Part shown: positions 50,928 through 63,054 of the stretch, in pieces
How positions within the stretch are numbered: position 1 is the first letter of the stretch
Layout: each line of letters starts with the position of its first letter
NCBI GenBank assembly: GCA_920105625.2
Contig: OV050033.1
Coordinates: forward strand, 90,212,280 to 90,276,279
From: Clusia tigrina
Lineage: Eukaryota; Arthropoda; Insecta; Diptera; Clusiidae
Length of the DNA: 64,000 bases
Direction of reading: 5' to 3'
Made by a program: the position numbers and the translations under genes
The notes under the pieces: generated by a model
What the model saw: only the letters and a program-made list of their open reading frames with translations
Databases searched by the model: none
What the model was told of the DNA's origin: nothing

Positions 50928-53556
50928 TAAGCTATCGCTCAAAGCCTTGAGTCCCAAATCAAACACTGATAAAACTTCAAATGACCATACCTTCTGTACG
51001 GTACGTCCTAAGCCTATCAAAGTTTGCAACTTACAAATGCTTGTAACTTTTTACTGGAGCGTCATAAAACTTTGAAATTTTGTAACAATAAAGTACTCGA
51101 GCCTCATGTCAATTTAAGCTATCGCTCATAGCCTTGAGTCCCAAATCAAACACTGATAAAACTTCAAATGGCCCTAACTTCTTTACGGTACGTCCTACAC
51201 CTATCAAAGTTTGCAACATACAAATGCTTGTATCTTTTTACTGAAGCGTCATAAAACTTTGAAATTTTGTAACAATAAAGTACTCGACCCTCTTGTCAAT
51301 TTAAGCTATCGCTCAAAGCCTTGAGTCCCAAATCAAACACTGATAAAACTTCAAATGACCATAACTTCTGTACGGTACGTCCTAAGCCTATCAAAGTTTG
51401 CAACATACAAATGCTTGTAACTTTTTACTGGAGCGTCATAAAACTTTGAAATTTTGTAACAATAAAGTACTCGAGCCTCTTGTCAATTTAAGCTATCGCT
51501 CAAAGCTATGCTACCCTTGAGTCCCAAATAAAACACTGATAAAACTTCAAATGGTCCTAACTTCTATACGGTACGTCCTACACCTATCAAAGTTTGCAAC
51601 ATACAAATGCTTGTAACTTTCTACTGGAGCGTCATAAAACCTTGAAATTTTGTAACAATGAAGTACTCGAGCCTCTTGTCAATTTAAGCTATCGCTCAAA
51701 GCTATGCTACCCTTGAATCCCAAATCAAATACTGATAAAACTTCAAATGGCCCTAACTTCTATACGGTACGTCCTACACCTATCAAAGTTTGCAACATAC
51801 AAATGCTTGTATCTTTTTACTGGAGCGTCATAAAACTTTGAAATTTTGTAACAATAAAGTACTCGAGCCTCTTGTCAATTTAAGCTATCGCTCAAAGCCT
51901 TGAGTCCTAAATCAAACACTGATAAAACTACAAATGACCATAACTTCTGTACGGTACGTCCTAAGCCCATCAAAGTTTGCAACATACAAATGCTTGTAAC
52001 TTTTTACTGGAGCGTCATAAAACTTTGAAATTTTGTAACAATAAAGTACTCGAGCCTCTTGTCAATTTAAGCTATCGCTCAAGGCTATGCTACCCTTGAG
52101 TCCCAAATCAAACACTGATAAAACTTCAAATGACCATAACTTCTGTACGGTACGTCCTAAGCCTATCAAAGTTTGCAACATACAAATGCTTGTAACTTTT
52201 TACTGGAGCGTCATAAATCCTTGAAATTTTGTAACAATAAAGTACTCGAGTCTCTTGTTAATTTAAGCTATCGCTCAAAGCTATGCTACCCTTGAGTCCC
52301 AAATCAAACACTGATAAAACTTCAAATGGCCCTAACTTCTATACGGTACGTCCTACACCTATCAAAGTTTGCAACATAAAAATGCTTGTATCTTTTTACT
52401 GGAGCGTCATAAAACTTTGAAATTTTGTAACAATAAAGTACTCGAGCCTCTTGTCAATTTAAGCTATCGCTCAAAGCCTTGAGTCCCAAATCAAACACTG
52501 ATAAAACTTCAAATGACCATAACTTCTGTACGGTACGTCCTAAGCCTATCAAAGTTTGCAACATACAAATGCTTGTAACTTTTTACTGGAGCGTCATAAG
52601 GCCTTGAAATTTTGTAACAATAAAGTACTCGAGCCTCTTGTCAATTTAAGCTATCGCTCAAAGCTATGCTACCCTTGAGTCCTAATCCAACGCTCATAAA
52701 TCTTCAAATGGCCCTAACTTCTATACGGTACGTCCTACACCTATCAAAGTTTGCAACATACAAATGCTTGTAACTTTTTACTGGTGCGTCATAAAAACTT
52801 GAAATTTTGTAACAATAAAGTACTTGAGCCTCTTGTCAATTTAAGCTATCGCTCAAAGCTATCCTACCCTTGACTCCCAAATCAAACACTGATAAAACTT
52901 CAAATGTCCCTAACTTCTATACGGTACAAAACCTTGAAAGTTTGTAACAATAAATTACTCGAGCCTCTTGTCAATTTAAGTTATCGCTCAATACCCTTGA
53001 GTCCCAAATCAAACACTGATAAAACTTCAAATGGCCCTAACTTATATACGGTACGTCCTACACCTATCAAAGTTTGCATCATCCAAATGCTTGTAACTTT
53101 TTACTGGAGCGTCATGAAACCTTGAAATTTTGTAACAATAAAGTACTCGAGCCTCTTGTCAATTTAAGCTGTCGCTCAAAGCTATGCTACCCTTGAGTCC
53201 CAAATCAAACACTGATAAAACTTCAAATGGCCCTAACTTCTATACGGTACGTCCTACACCTATCAAAGTTTGCAAGATACAAGTGCTTGTTACTTTTTAC
53301 TGGAGCGTCATAAAACCTTGAAATTTTGTAACAATTAAGTACTCGATCCTCTTGTCAATTTAAGCTATCGCTCAAAGCTATGCTACCATTGAGTCCCAAA
53401 TCAAACACTGATAAAACTTCAAATGGCCCTAACTTTTATACGGTACGTCCTACAACTATCAATGTTTGCAACATACAAATGCTTGTAACTTTTTACTGGA
53501 GCGTCATAAAACCTTGAAATTATGTAACAATAAAGTACTCGAGCCTCTTGTCAATT
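50928..53556 (+). repeat. 2,628-bp higher-order unit, copy 2 (tandem)
   Basis: Direct tandem copy carrying the same rare monomers, including GCCTCATGTC at 51,101 and the deletion junction at 52,927. Small differences are CATACCTTCTG, CTTCTTTACGG and CATAAAAATGC. The copies part near 53,575. Confidence 0.85.
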
Positions 53557-56500
53557 TAAGCTATCGCTCAAAGCTATGCTACCCTTGAATCCCAAATCAA
53601 ATACTGATAAAACTTCAAATGGCCCTAACTTCTATACGGTACATCCTACGCCTATCAAAATTCGCAACATACAAATGCTTGTAACCTTTTACTGGAGCGT
53701 CATAAATCCTTGAAATTTTGTAACAATAAAGTACTCGAGCCTTTTGTCAATTTAAGATATCGCTCAAAGCTATGCTACCCTTTAGTCCCAAATCAAACAC
53801 TGATAAAACTTCAAATGGCCCTAACTTCTCTACGGAACGTCCTACACCTATCAAAGTTTGCAACATACAAATGCTTGCAACTTTTTACTGGAGCTTCATA
53901 AAACCTTGAAATTTTGTAACAATAAATTACTCGAGCCTCTTGTCAATTTAAGTTATCGCTTAAAGCTATGCTACCCTTGAGTCCCAAATCAAACACTGAT
54001 AAAACTTCAAATGGCCCTAACTTCTATACGGTACGTCCTACAACTATCAAAGTTTGCAACATACAAATGCTTGTAACTTTTTACTGGAGCGTCATAAAAC
54101 CTGAAAATTTTGTAATAATAAAGTACTCGAGCCTCTTGTCAATTTAAGCTATCGCTCAAAGCTATGCTACCCTTGAGTCCCAAATCAAACACTGATAAAT
54201 CTTCAAATGGCCCTAACTTCTATACGGTACGTCCTACACCTATCAAAGTTTGCAACATACAAATGCTTGTAACTTTTTACTGGTGCGTCATAAAAACTTG
54301 AAATTTTGTAACAATAAAGTACTTGAGCCTCTTGTCAATTTAAGCTATCGCTCAAAGCTATCCTACCCTTGAGTCCCAAATCAAACACTGATAAAAATTC
54401 AAATGTCCCTAACTTCTATACGGTACGTCCTACTCCTATCAAAGTTTGCAACATACAAATGCTTGTAACTTTTTACCAGAGCGTCTTAAAACCTAGAAAT
54501 TTTGTAACAATAAAGTACTCGAGCCTCTTGTCAATTTAAGCTTTCGCTCAAAGCTATGCTACCCTTGAGTCCCAAATAAAACACTGATAAAACTTCAAAT
54601 GGCCCTAACTTCTATACGGTACGTCCTACACCTATCAAAGATTGCAACATACAAGTGTTTGTAACTTTTTACTGTAGCGTCTTAAAACCTTGAAGTTTTG
54701 TAACAATTAAGTACTCGGGCCTCTTGTTAATTTATGCTATCGCTCAAACCTATGCTACCCTTGAGTCCCAAATCAAACACTGATAAAACTTCAAATGGCC
54801 CTAACTTCTATACGGTACATCCTACGCCTATCAAAGTTCGCAACATACAAATGCTTGTAACCTATTACTGGAGCGTCATAAATCCTTGAAATTTTGTAAC
54901 AATAAGGTACTCGAGCCTCTTGTCAATTTAAGCTATCGCTCAAAACTATGGTACCATTGAGTCCCAAATCAAACACTGATAAAACTTCAAATGGCCCTAA
55001 CTTCTTTACGGTACGACCTACACCTATCAAAGTTTGCAACATACAAATGCTTGCAACTTTTTACTGGAGCTTCATAAAACCTTGAAATTTTGTAACAATA
55101 AATTACTCGAGCCTCTTGTCAATTTAAGTTATCGCTCAAAGCTATGCTACCCTTGAGTCCCAAATTAAACACTGATAAAACTTCAAATGGCCCTAACTTA
55201 TATACGGTACGTCCTACACCTATCAAAGTTTGCATCATCCAAATGCTTGTAACTTTTTACTGGAGCGTCATAAAACCTTGAAATTTTGTAACAATAAAGT
55301 ACTCGAGCCTCTTGTCAATTTAAGCTGTCGCTCAAAGCTATGCTACCCTTGAGTCCCAAATCAAACACTGATAAAACTTCAAATGGCCCTAACTTCTTTA
55401 CGGTACGACCAACACCTATCAAAGTTTGCAACATACAAATGCTTGCAACTTTTTACTGGAGCTTCATAAAACCTTGAAATTTTGTAACAATAAATTACTC
55501 GAGCCTCTTGTCAATTTAAGTTATCGCTCAAAGCTATTCTACCCTTTAGTCCCAAATTAAACACTGATAAAACTTCAAATGGCCCTAACTTATATACGGT
55601 ACGTCCTACACCTATCAAAGTTTGCATCATCCAAATGCTTGTAACTTTTTACTGGAGCGTCATAATACCTTGAAATTTTGTAACAATAAAGTACTCGAGC
55701 CTCTTGTCATTTTAAGCTGTCGCTCAAAGCTATGCTACCCTTGAGTCCCAAATCAAACACTGATAAAACTTCAAATGGCCCTATCTTCTATACGGTACGT
55801 CCTACACCTATCAAAGTTTGCAAGATACAAGTGCTTGTAACTTTTTACTGGAGCGTCATAAAACCTTGAAATTTTGTAACAATTAAGTACTCGAGCCTCT
55901 TGTCAATTTAAGCTATCGCTCAAAGCTATGCTACCATTGAGTCCCAAATCAAACACTGATAAAACTTCAAATGGCCCTAACTTTTATACGGTACGTCCTA
56001 CAACTATCAATGTTTGCAACATACAAATGCTTGTAACTTTTTACTGGAGCGTCATAAAACCTTGAAATTTTGTAACAATAAAGTACTCGATCCTCTTGTC
56101 AATTTAAGCTATCGCTCAAAGCTATGCTACCCTTCAGTCCCAAATCAAACACTGAAAAATCTTCAAATGGCACTAACTTCTATACGGTACATCCTACGCC
56201 TATCAAAATTCGCAACATACAAATGCTTGTAACCTTTTACTGGAGCGTCATAAATCCTTAAAATTTTGTAACAATAAAGTACTCGAGCCTCTTGTCAATT
56301 TAAGATATCTCTCAAAGCTATGCTACCCTTTAGTCCCAAATTAAACACTGATAAAACTTCAAATGGCCCTAACTTCTCTACGGAACGTCCTACACCTATC
56401 AAAGTTTGCAACATACAAATGCTTGCAACTTTTTACTGGAGCTTCATAAAACCTTGAAATTTTGTAACAATAAATTACTCGAGCCTCTTGTCAATTTAAG

Positions 56501-56640
56501 TTATCGCTCAAAGCTATGCTACCCTTGAGTCCCAAATTAAACATTGATAAAACTTCAAATGGCCCTAACTTCTATACGGTACGTCCTACACCTATCAAAG
56601 TTTGCAACATACAAATGCTTGTATCTTTTTAGTGGAGCGT
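53557..56640 (+). repeat. Mixed satellite zone with a local two-monomer repeat
   Basis: Monomers here are drawn from types seen in the 39-48 kb zones (TTCGCAAC, ACCAGAGCG, GTGTTTG, GGAGCTTCAT, GCATCATCC, CAATGTTTGC). A pair marked by the rare GGTACGACC occurs at 55,012 and 55,403, about 392 bp apart, and again at 59,242 and 59,634. Nothing other than satellite was seen. Confidence 0.75.
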
Positions 56641-57460
56641 CATAAAACTTTGAAATTTTGTAAAAATAAAGTACTCGAGCTTCTTGTCAATTTAAGCTAT
56701 CGCTCAAAGCCTTGAGTCCCAAATCAAACACTGATAAAACTTCAAATGACCATAACTTCTGTACGGTACGTCCTAAGCCTATCAAAGTTTGCAACATACA
56801 AATGCTTGTAACTTTTTACTGGAGCGTCATAAAACTTTGAAATTTTGTAACAATAAAGTACTCGAGCCTCTTGTCAATTTAAGCTATCGCTCAAAGCCTT
56901 GAGTCCCAAATCAAACACTGATAAAACTTCAAATGACCATAACTTCTGTACGGTACGTCCTAAGCCTATCAAAGTTTGCAACATACAAATGCTTGTAACT
57001 TTTTACTGGAGCGTCATAAAACTTTGAAATTTTGGAACAATAAAGTACTCGAGCCTCTTGTCAATTTAAGCTCTCTCTCAAAGCTATGCTACCCTTGAGT
57101 CCCAAATCAAACACTGATAAAACTTCAAATGACCATAACTTCTGTGCGGTACGTCCTAAGCCTATCAAAGTTTGCAACATACAAATGCTTGCACCGTTTT
57201 ACTGGAGCGTCATAAATCCTTGAAATTTTGTAACAATAAAGTACTCGAGTCTCTTGTCAATTTAAGCTATCGCTCAAGGTTATGCTATCCTTGAGTCCCA
57301 AATCAAACACTGATAAAACTTCAAATAACCCTAAGTTCTATACGGTACGTCCTACACCTATCAAAATTTGCAACATACAAATGCTTGTATCTTTTTACTG
57401 GAGCGTCCTAAAACTTTGAAATTTTGTAACAATAAAGTACTCGAGCCTCTTGTCAATTTA

Positions 57461-59170
57461 AGCTATCGCTCAAAGCCTTGAGTCCCAAATCAAACACTGA
57501 TAAAACTTCAAATGACCATAACTTCTGTACGGTACGTACTAAGCCTATCAAAGTTTGCAACATACAAATGCTTGTAACTTTTTACTGGAGCGTCATAAAA
57601 CTTTGAAATTTTGTAACAATAAAGTACTCGAGCCTTTTGTCAATTTAAGCTATCGCTCAAAGCCTTGAGTCCCAAATCAAACACTGATAAAACTTCAAAT
57701 GGCTCTAACTTCTATACGGTACGTCCTACACCTATCAAAGTTTGCAACATACAAATGCTTGTATCTTTTTACTGGAGCGTCATAAAACTTTGAAATTTTG
57801 TAACAATAAAGTACTCGAGCCTCTTGTCAATTTAAGCTATCGCTCAAAGCCTTGAGTCCCAAATCAAACACTGATAAAACTTCAAATGACCATAACTTCT
57901 GTACGGTACGTCCTAAGCCTATCAAAGTTTGCAACATACAAATGCTTGTAACTTTTTACTGGAGCGTCATAAAACTTTGAAATTTTGTAACAATAAAGTA
58001 CTAGAGCCTCTTGTCAATTTAAGCTATCGCTCAAAGCTATGCTACCCTTGAGTCCCAAATAAAACACTGATAAAACTTCAAATGGCCCTAACTTCTATAC
58101 GGTACGTCCTACACCTATCAAAGTTTGCAACATACAAATGCTTGTAACTTTCTACTGGAGCGTCATAAAACCTTGAAATTTTGTAACAATAAAGTACTCG
58201 AGCCTCTTGTCAATTTAAGCTATCGCTCAAAGCTATGCTACCCTTGAATCCCCAATCAAACACTGATAAAACTTCAAATGGCCCTAACTTATATACGGTA
58301 CGTCCTACACCTATCAAAGTTTGCAACATACAAATGCTTGTATCTCTTTACTGGAGCGTCATAAAACTTTGAAATTTTGTAACAATAAAGTACTCGAGCC
58401 TCTTGTCAATTAAGGCTATCGTTCAAAGCCTTGAGTCCCAAATCAAACACTGATAAAACTTCAAATGACCATAACTTCTGTACGGTACGTCCTAAGCCTA
58501 TCAAAGTTTGCAACATACAAATGCTTGTAACTTTTTACTGGAGCGTCATAAATCCTTGAAATTTTGTAACAATAAAGTACTCGAGTATCTTGTCAATTTA
58601 AGCTATCGCTCAAAGCTATGCTACCCTTCAGTCCCAAATCAAACACTGATAAAACTTCAAATGGCCCTAACTTCTATACGGTACGTCCTACACCTATCAA
58701 AGTTTGCAACATACAAATGCTTGTATCTTTTTACTGGAGCATCATAAAACTTTGAAATTTTGTAACAATAAAGTACTCGAGCCTCTTGTCAATTTAAGCT
58801 ATCGCTCAAAGCCTTGAGTCCCAAATCAAACACTGATAAAACTTCAAATGACCATAACTTCTGTACGGTACGTCCTAAGCCTATCAAAGTTTGCAACATA
58901 CAAATGCTTGTAACTTTTTACTGGAGCGTCATAAAACTTTGATATTTTGTAACAATAAAGTACTCGAGCCTCTTGTCAATTTAAGCTATCGCTCAAAGCC
59001 TTGAGTCCCACATCAAACACTGATAAAACTTCAAATGGCCCTAACTTCTATACGGTACGTCCTACACCTATCAAAGTTTGCAACATACAAATGCTTGTAT
59101 CTTTTTACTGGAGCGTCATAAAACCTTGAAATTTTGTAACAATAAAGTACTCGAGCCTCTTGTCAATTTA
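57461..59170 (+). repeat. Block repeated at 59,750-61,459 (offset 2,289)
   Basis: Both copies share GGTACGTACTAAGCC (57,531 and 59,820), GCCTTTTGTC, ATGGCTCTAAC, AAGTACTAGAGCC, AACTTTCTACTGG, GAATCCCCAATC, TATCTCTTTACTGG, AATTAAGGCTATCG and CGAGTATCTTG. They part where copy 2 has GCTGTCGCTC. Confidence 0.85.
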
Positions 59171-59749
59171 AGCTATCGCTCAAAGCCTTGAGTCCCAAAT
59201 CAAACACTGATAAAACTTCAAATGGCCCTAACTTCTTTACGGTACGACCTACACCTATCAAAGTTTGCAACATACAAATGCTTGCAACTTTTTACTGGAG
59301 CTTCATAAAACCTTGAAATTTTGTAACAATAAATTACTCGAGCCTCTTGTCAATTTAAGTTATCGCTCAAAGCTATGCTACCCTTGAGTCCCAAATTAAA
59401 CACTGATAAAACTTCAAATGGCCCTAACTTATATACGGTACGTCCTACACCTATCAAAGTTTGCATCATCCAAATGCTTGTAACTTTTTACTGGAGCGTC
59501 ATAAAACCTTGAAATTTTGTAACAATAAAGTACTCGAGCCTCTTGTCAATTTAAGCTGTCGCTCAAAGCTATGCTACCCTTGAGTCCCAAATCAAACACT
59601 GATAAAACTTCAAATGGCCCTAACTTCTTTACGGTACGACCTACACCTATCAAAGTTTGCAACATACAAATGCTTGCAACTTTTTACTGGAGCTTCATAA
59701 AACCTTGAAATTTTGTAACAATAAATTACTCGAGCCTCTTGTCAATTTA

Positions 59750-61459
59750 AGCTATCGCTCAAAGCCTTGAGTCCCAAATCAAACACTGATAAAACTTCAA
59801 ATGACCATAACTTCTGTACGGTACGTACTAAGCCGATCAAAGTTTGCAACATACAAATGCTTGTAACTTTTTACTGGAGCGTCATAAAACTTTGAAATTT
59901 TGTAACAATAAAGTACTCGAGCCTTTTGTCAATTTAAGCTATCGCTCAAAGCCTTGAGTCCCAAATCAAACACTGATAAAACTTCAAATGGCTCTAACTT
60001 CTATACGGTACGTCCTACACCTATCAAAGTTTGCAACATACAAATGCTTGTATCTTTTTACTGGAGCGTCATAAAACTTTGAAATTTTGTAACAATAAAG
60101 TACTCGAGCCTCTTGTCAATTTAAGCTATCGCTCAAAGCCTTGAGTCCCAAATCAAACACTGATAAAACTTCAAATGACCATAACTTCTGTACGGTACGT
60201 CCTAAGCCTATCAAAGTTTGCAACATACAAATGCTTGTAACTTTTTACTGGAGCGTCATAAAACTTTGAAATTTTGTAACAATAAAGTACTAGAGCCTCT
60301 TGTCAATTTAAGCTATCGCTCAAAGCTATGCTACCCTTGAGTCCCAAATAAAACACTGATAAAACTTCAAATGGCCCTAACTTCTATACGGTACGTCCTA
60401 CACCTATCAAAGTTTGCAACATACAAATGCTTGTAACTTTCTACTGGAGCGTCATAAAACCTTGAAATTTTGTAACAATAAAGTACTCGAGCCTCTTGTC
60501 AATTTAAGCTATCGCTCAAAGCTATGCTACCCTTGAATCCCCAATCAAGCACTGATAAAACTTCAAATGGCCCTAACTTATATACGGTACGTCCTACACC
60601 TATCAAAGTTTGCAACATACAAATGCTTGTATCTCTTTACTGGAGCGTCATAAAACTTTGAAATTTTGTAACAATAAAGTACTCGAGCCTCTTGCCAATT
60701 AAGGCTATCGTTCAAAGCCTTGAGTCCCAAATCAAACACTGATAAAACTTCAAATGACCATAACTTCTGTACGGTACGTCCTAAGCCTATCAAAGTTTGC
60801 AACATACAAATGCTTGTAACTTTTTACTGGAGCGTCATAAATCCTTGAAATTTTGTAACAATAAAGTACTCGAGTATCTTGTCAATTTAAGCTATCGCTC
60901 AAAGCTATGCTACCCTTCAGTCCCAAATCAAACACTGATAAAACTTCAAATGGCCCTAACTTCTATACGGTACGTCCTACACCTATCAAAGTTTGCAACA
61001 TACAAATGCTTGTATCTTTTTACTGGAGCATCATAAAACTTTGAAATTTTGTAACAATAAAGTACTCGAGCCTCTTGTCAATTTAAGCTATCGCTCAAAG
61101 CCTTGAGTCCCAAATCAAACACTGATAAAACTTCAAATGACCATAGCTTCTGTACGGTACGTCCTAAGCCTATCAAAGTTTGCAACATACAAATGCTTGT
61201 AACTTTTTACTGGAGCGTCATAAAACTTTGAAATTTTGTAACAATAAAGTACTCGAGCCTCTTGTCAATTTAAGCTATCGCTCAAAGCCTTGAGTCCCAA
61301 ATCAAACACTGATAAAACTTCAAATGGCCCTAACTTATATACGGTACGTCCTACACCTATCAAAGTTTGCAACATACAAATGCTTGTATCTTTTTACTGG
61401 AGCGTCATAAAACCTTGAAATTTTGTAACAATAAAGTACTCGAGCCTCTTGTCAATTTA
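59750..61459 (+). repeat. Second copy of the 57,461-59,170 block
   Basis: Same marker order with small differences (AAGCCGATC, CTTGCCAATTAAGG, TCAAGCACTG). Between the two copies (59,200-59,690) lies a GGTACGACC monomer pair copied from or to the 55-kb region. Confidence 0.85.
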
Positions 61460-63054
61460 AGCTGTCGCTCAAAGCTATGCTACCCTTGAGTCCCAAATCA
61501 AACACTGATAAAACTTCAAATGGCCCTAACTTCTTTACGGTACGACCTACACCTATCAAAGTTTGCAACATACAAATGCTTGCAACTTTTTACTGGAGCT
61601 TCATAAAACCTTGAAATTTTGTAACAATAAATTACTCGAGCCTCATGTCAATTTAAGCTATCGCTCAAAGCCTTGAGTCCCAAATCAAACACTGATAAAA
61701 CTTCAAATGACCATAACTTCTGTACGGTACGTACTAAGCCTATCAAAGTTTGCAACATACAAATGCTTGTAACTTTTTACTGGAGCGTCATAAAACTTTG
61801 AAATTTTGTAACAATAAAGTACTCGAGCCTTTTGTCAATTTAAGCTATCGCTCAAAGCCTTGAGTCCCAAATCAAACACTGATAAAACTTCAAATGGCTC
61901 TAACTTCTATACGGTACGTCCTACACCTATCAAAGTTTGCAACATACAAATGCTTGTATCTTTTTACTGGAGCGTCATAAAACTTTGAAATTTTGTAACA
62001 ATAAAGTACTCGAGCCTCTTGTCAATTTAAGCTATCGCTCAAAGCCTTGAGTCCCAAATCAAACACTGATAAAACTTCAAATGACCATAACTTCTGTACG
62101 GTACGTACTAAGCCTATCAAAGTTTGCAACATACAAATGCTTGTAACTTTTTACTGGAGCGTCATAAAACTTTGAAATTTTGTAACAATAAAGTACTAGA
62201 GCCTCTTGTCAATTTAAGCTATCGCTCAAAGCTATGCTACCCTTGAGTCCCAAATAAAACACTGATAAAACTTCAAATGGCCCTAACTTCTATACGGTAC
62301 GTCCTACACCTATCAAAGTTTGCAACATACAAATGCTTGTAACTTTCTACTGGAGCGTCATAAAACCTTGAAATTTTGTAACAATAAATTACTCGAGCCT
62401 CTTGTCAATTTAAGCTATCGCTCAAAGCCTTGAGTCCCAAATCAAACACTGATAAAACTTCAAATGACCATAACTTCTGTACGGTACGTACTAAGCCTAT
62501 CAAAGTTTGCAACATACAAATGCTTGTAACTTTTTACTGGAGCGTCATAAAACTTTGAAATTTTGTAACAATAAAGTACTCGAGCCTTTTGTCAATTTAA
62601 GCTATCGCTCAAAGCCTTGAGTCCCAAATCAAAAACTGATAAAACTTCAAATGGCTCTAACTTCTATACGGTACGTCCTACACCTATCAAAGTTTGCAAC
62701 ATACAAATGCTTGTATCTTTTTAGTGGAGCGTCATAAAACTTTGAAATTTTGTAAAAATAAAGTACTCGAGCTTCTTGTCAATTTAAGCTATCGCTCAAA
62801 GCCTTGAGTCCCAAATCAAACACTGATAAAACTTCAAATGACCATAACTTCTGTACGGTACGTCCTAAGCCTATCAAAGTTTGCAACATACAAATGCTTG
62901 TAACTTTTTACTGGAGCGTCATAAAACTTTGAAATTTTGTAACAATAAAGTACTCGAGCCTCTTGTCAATTTAAGCTATCGCTCAAAGCCTTGAGTCCCA
63001 AATCAAACACTGATAAAACTTCAAATGACCATAACTTCTGTACGGTACGTCCTA

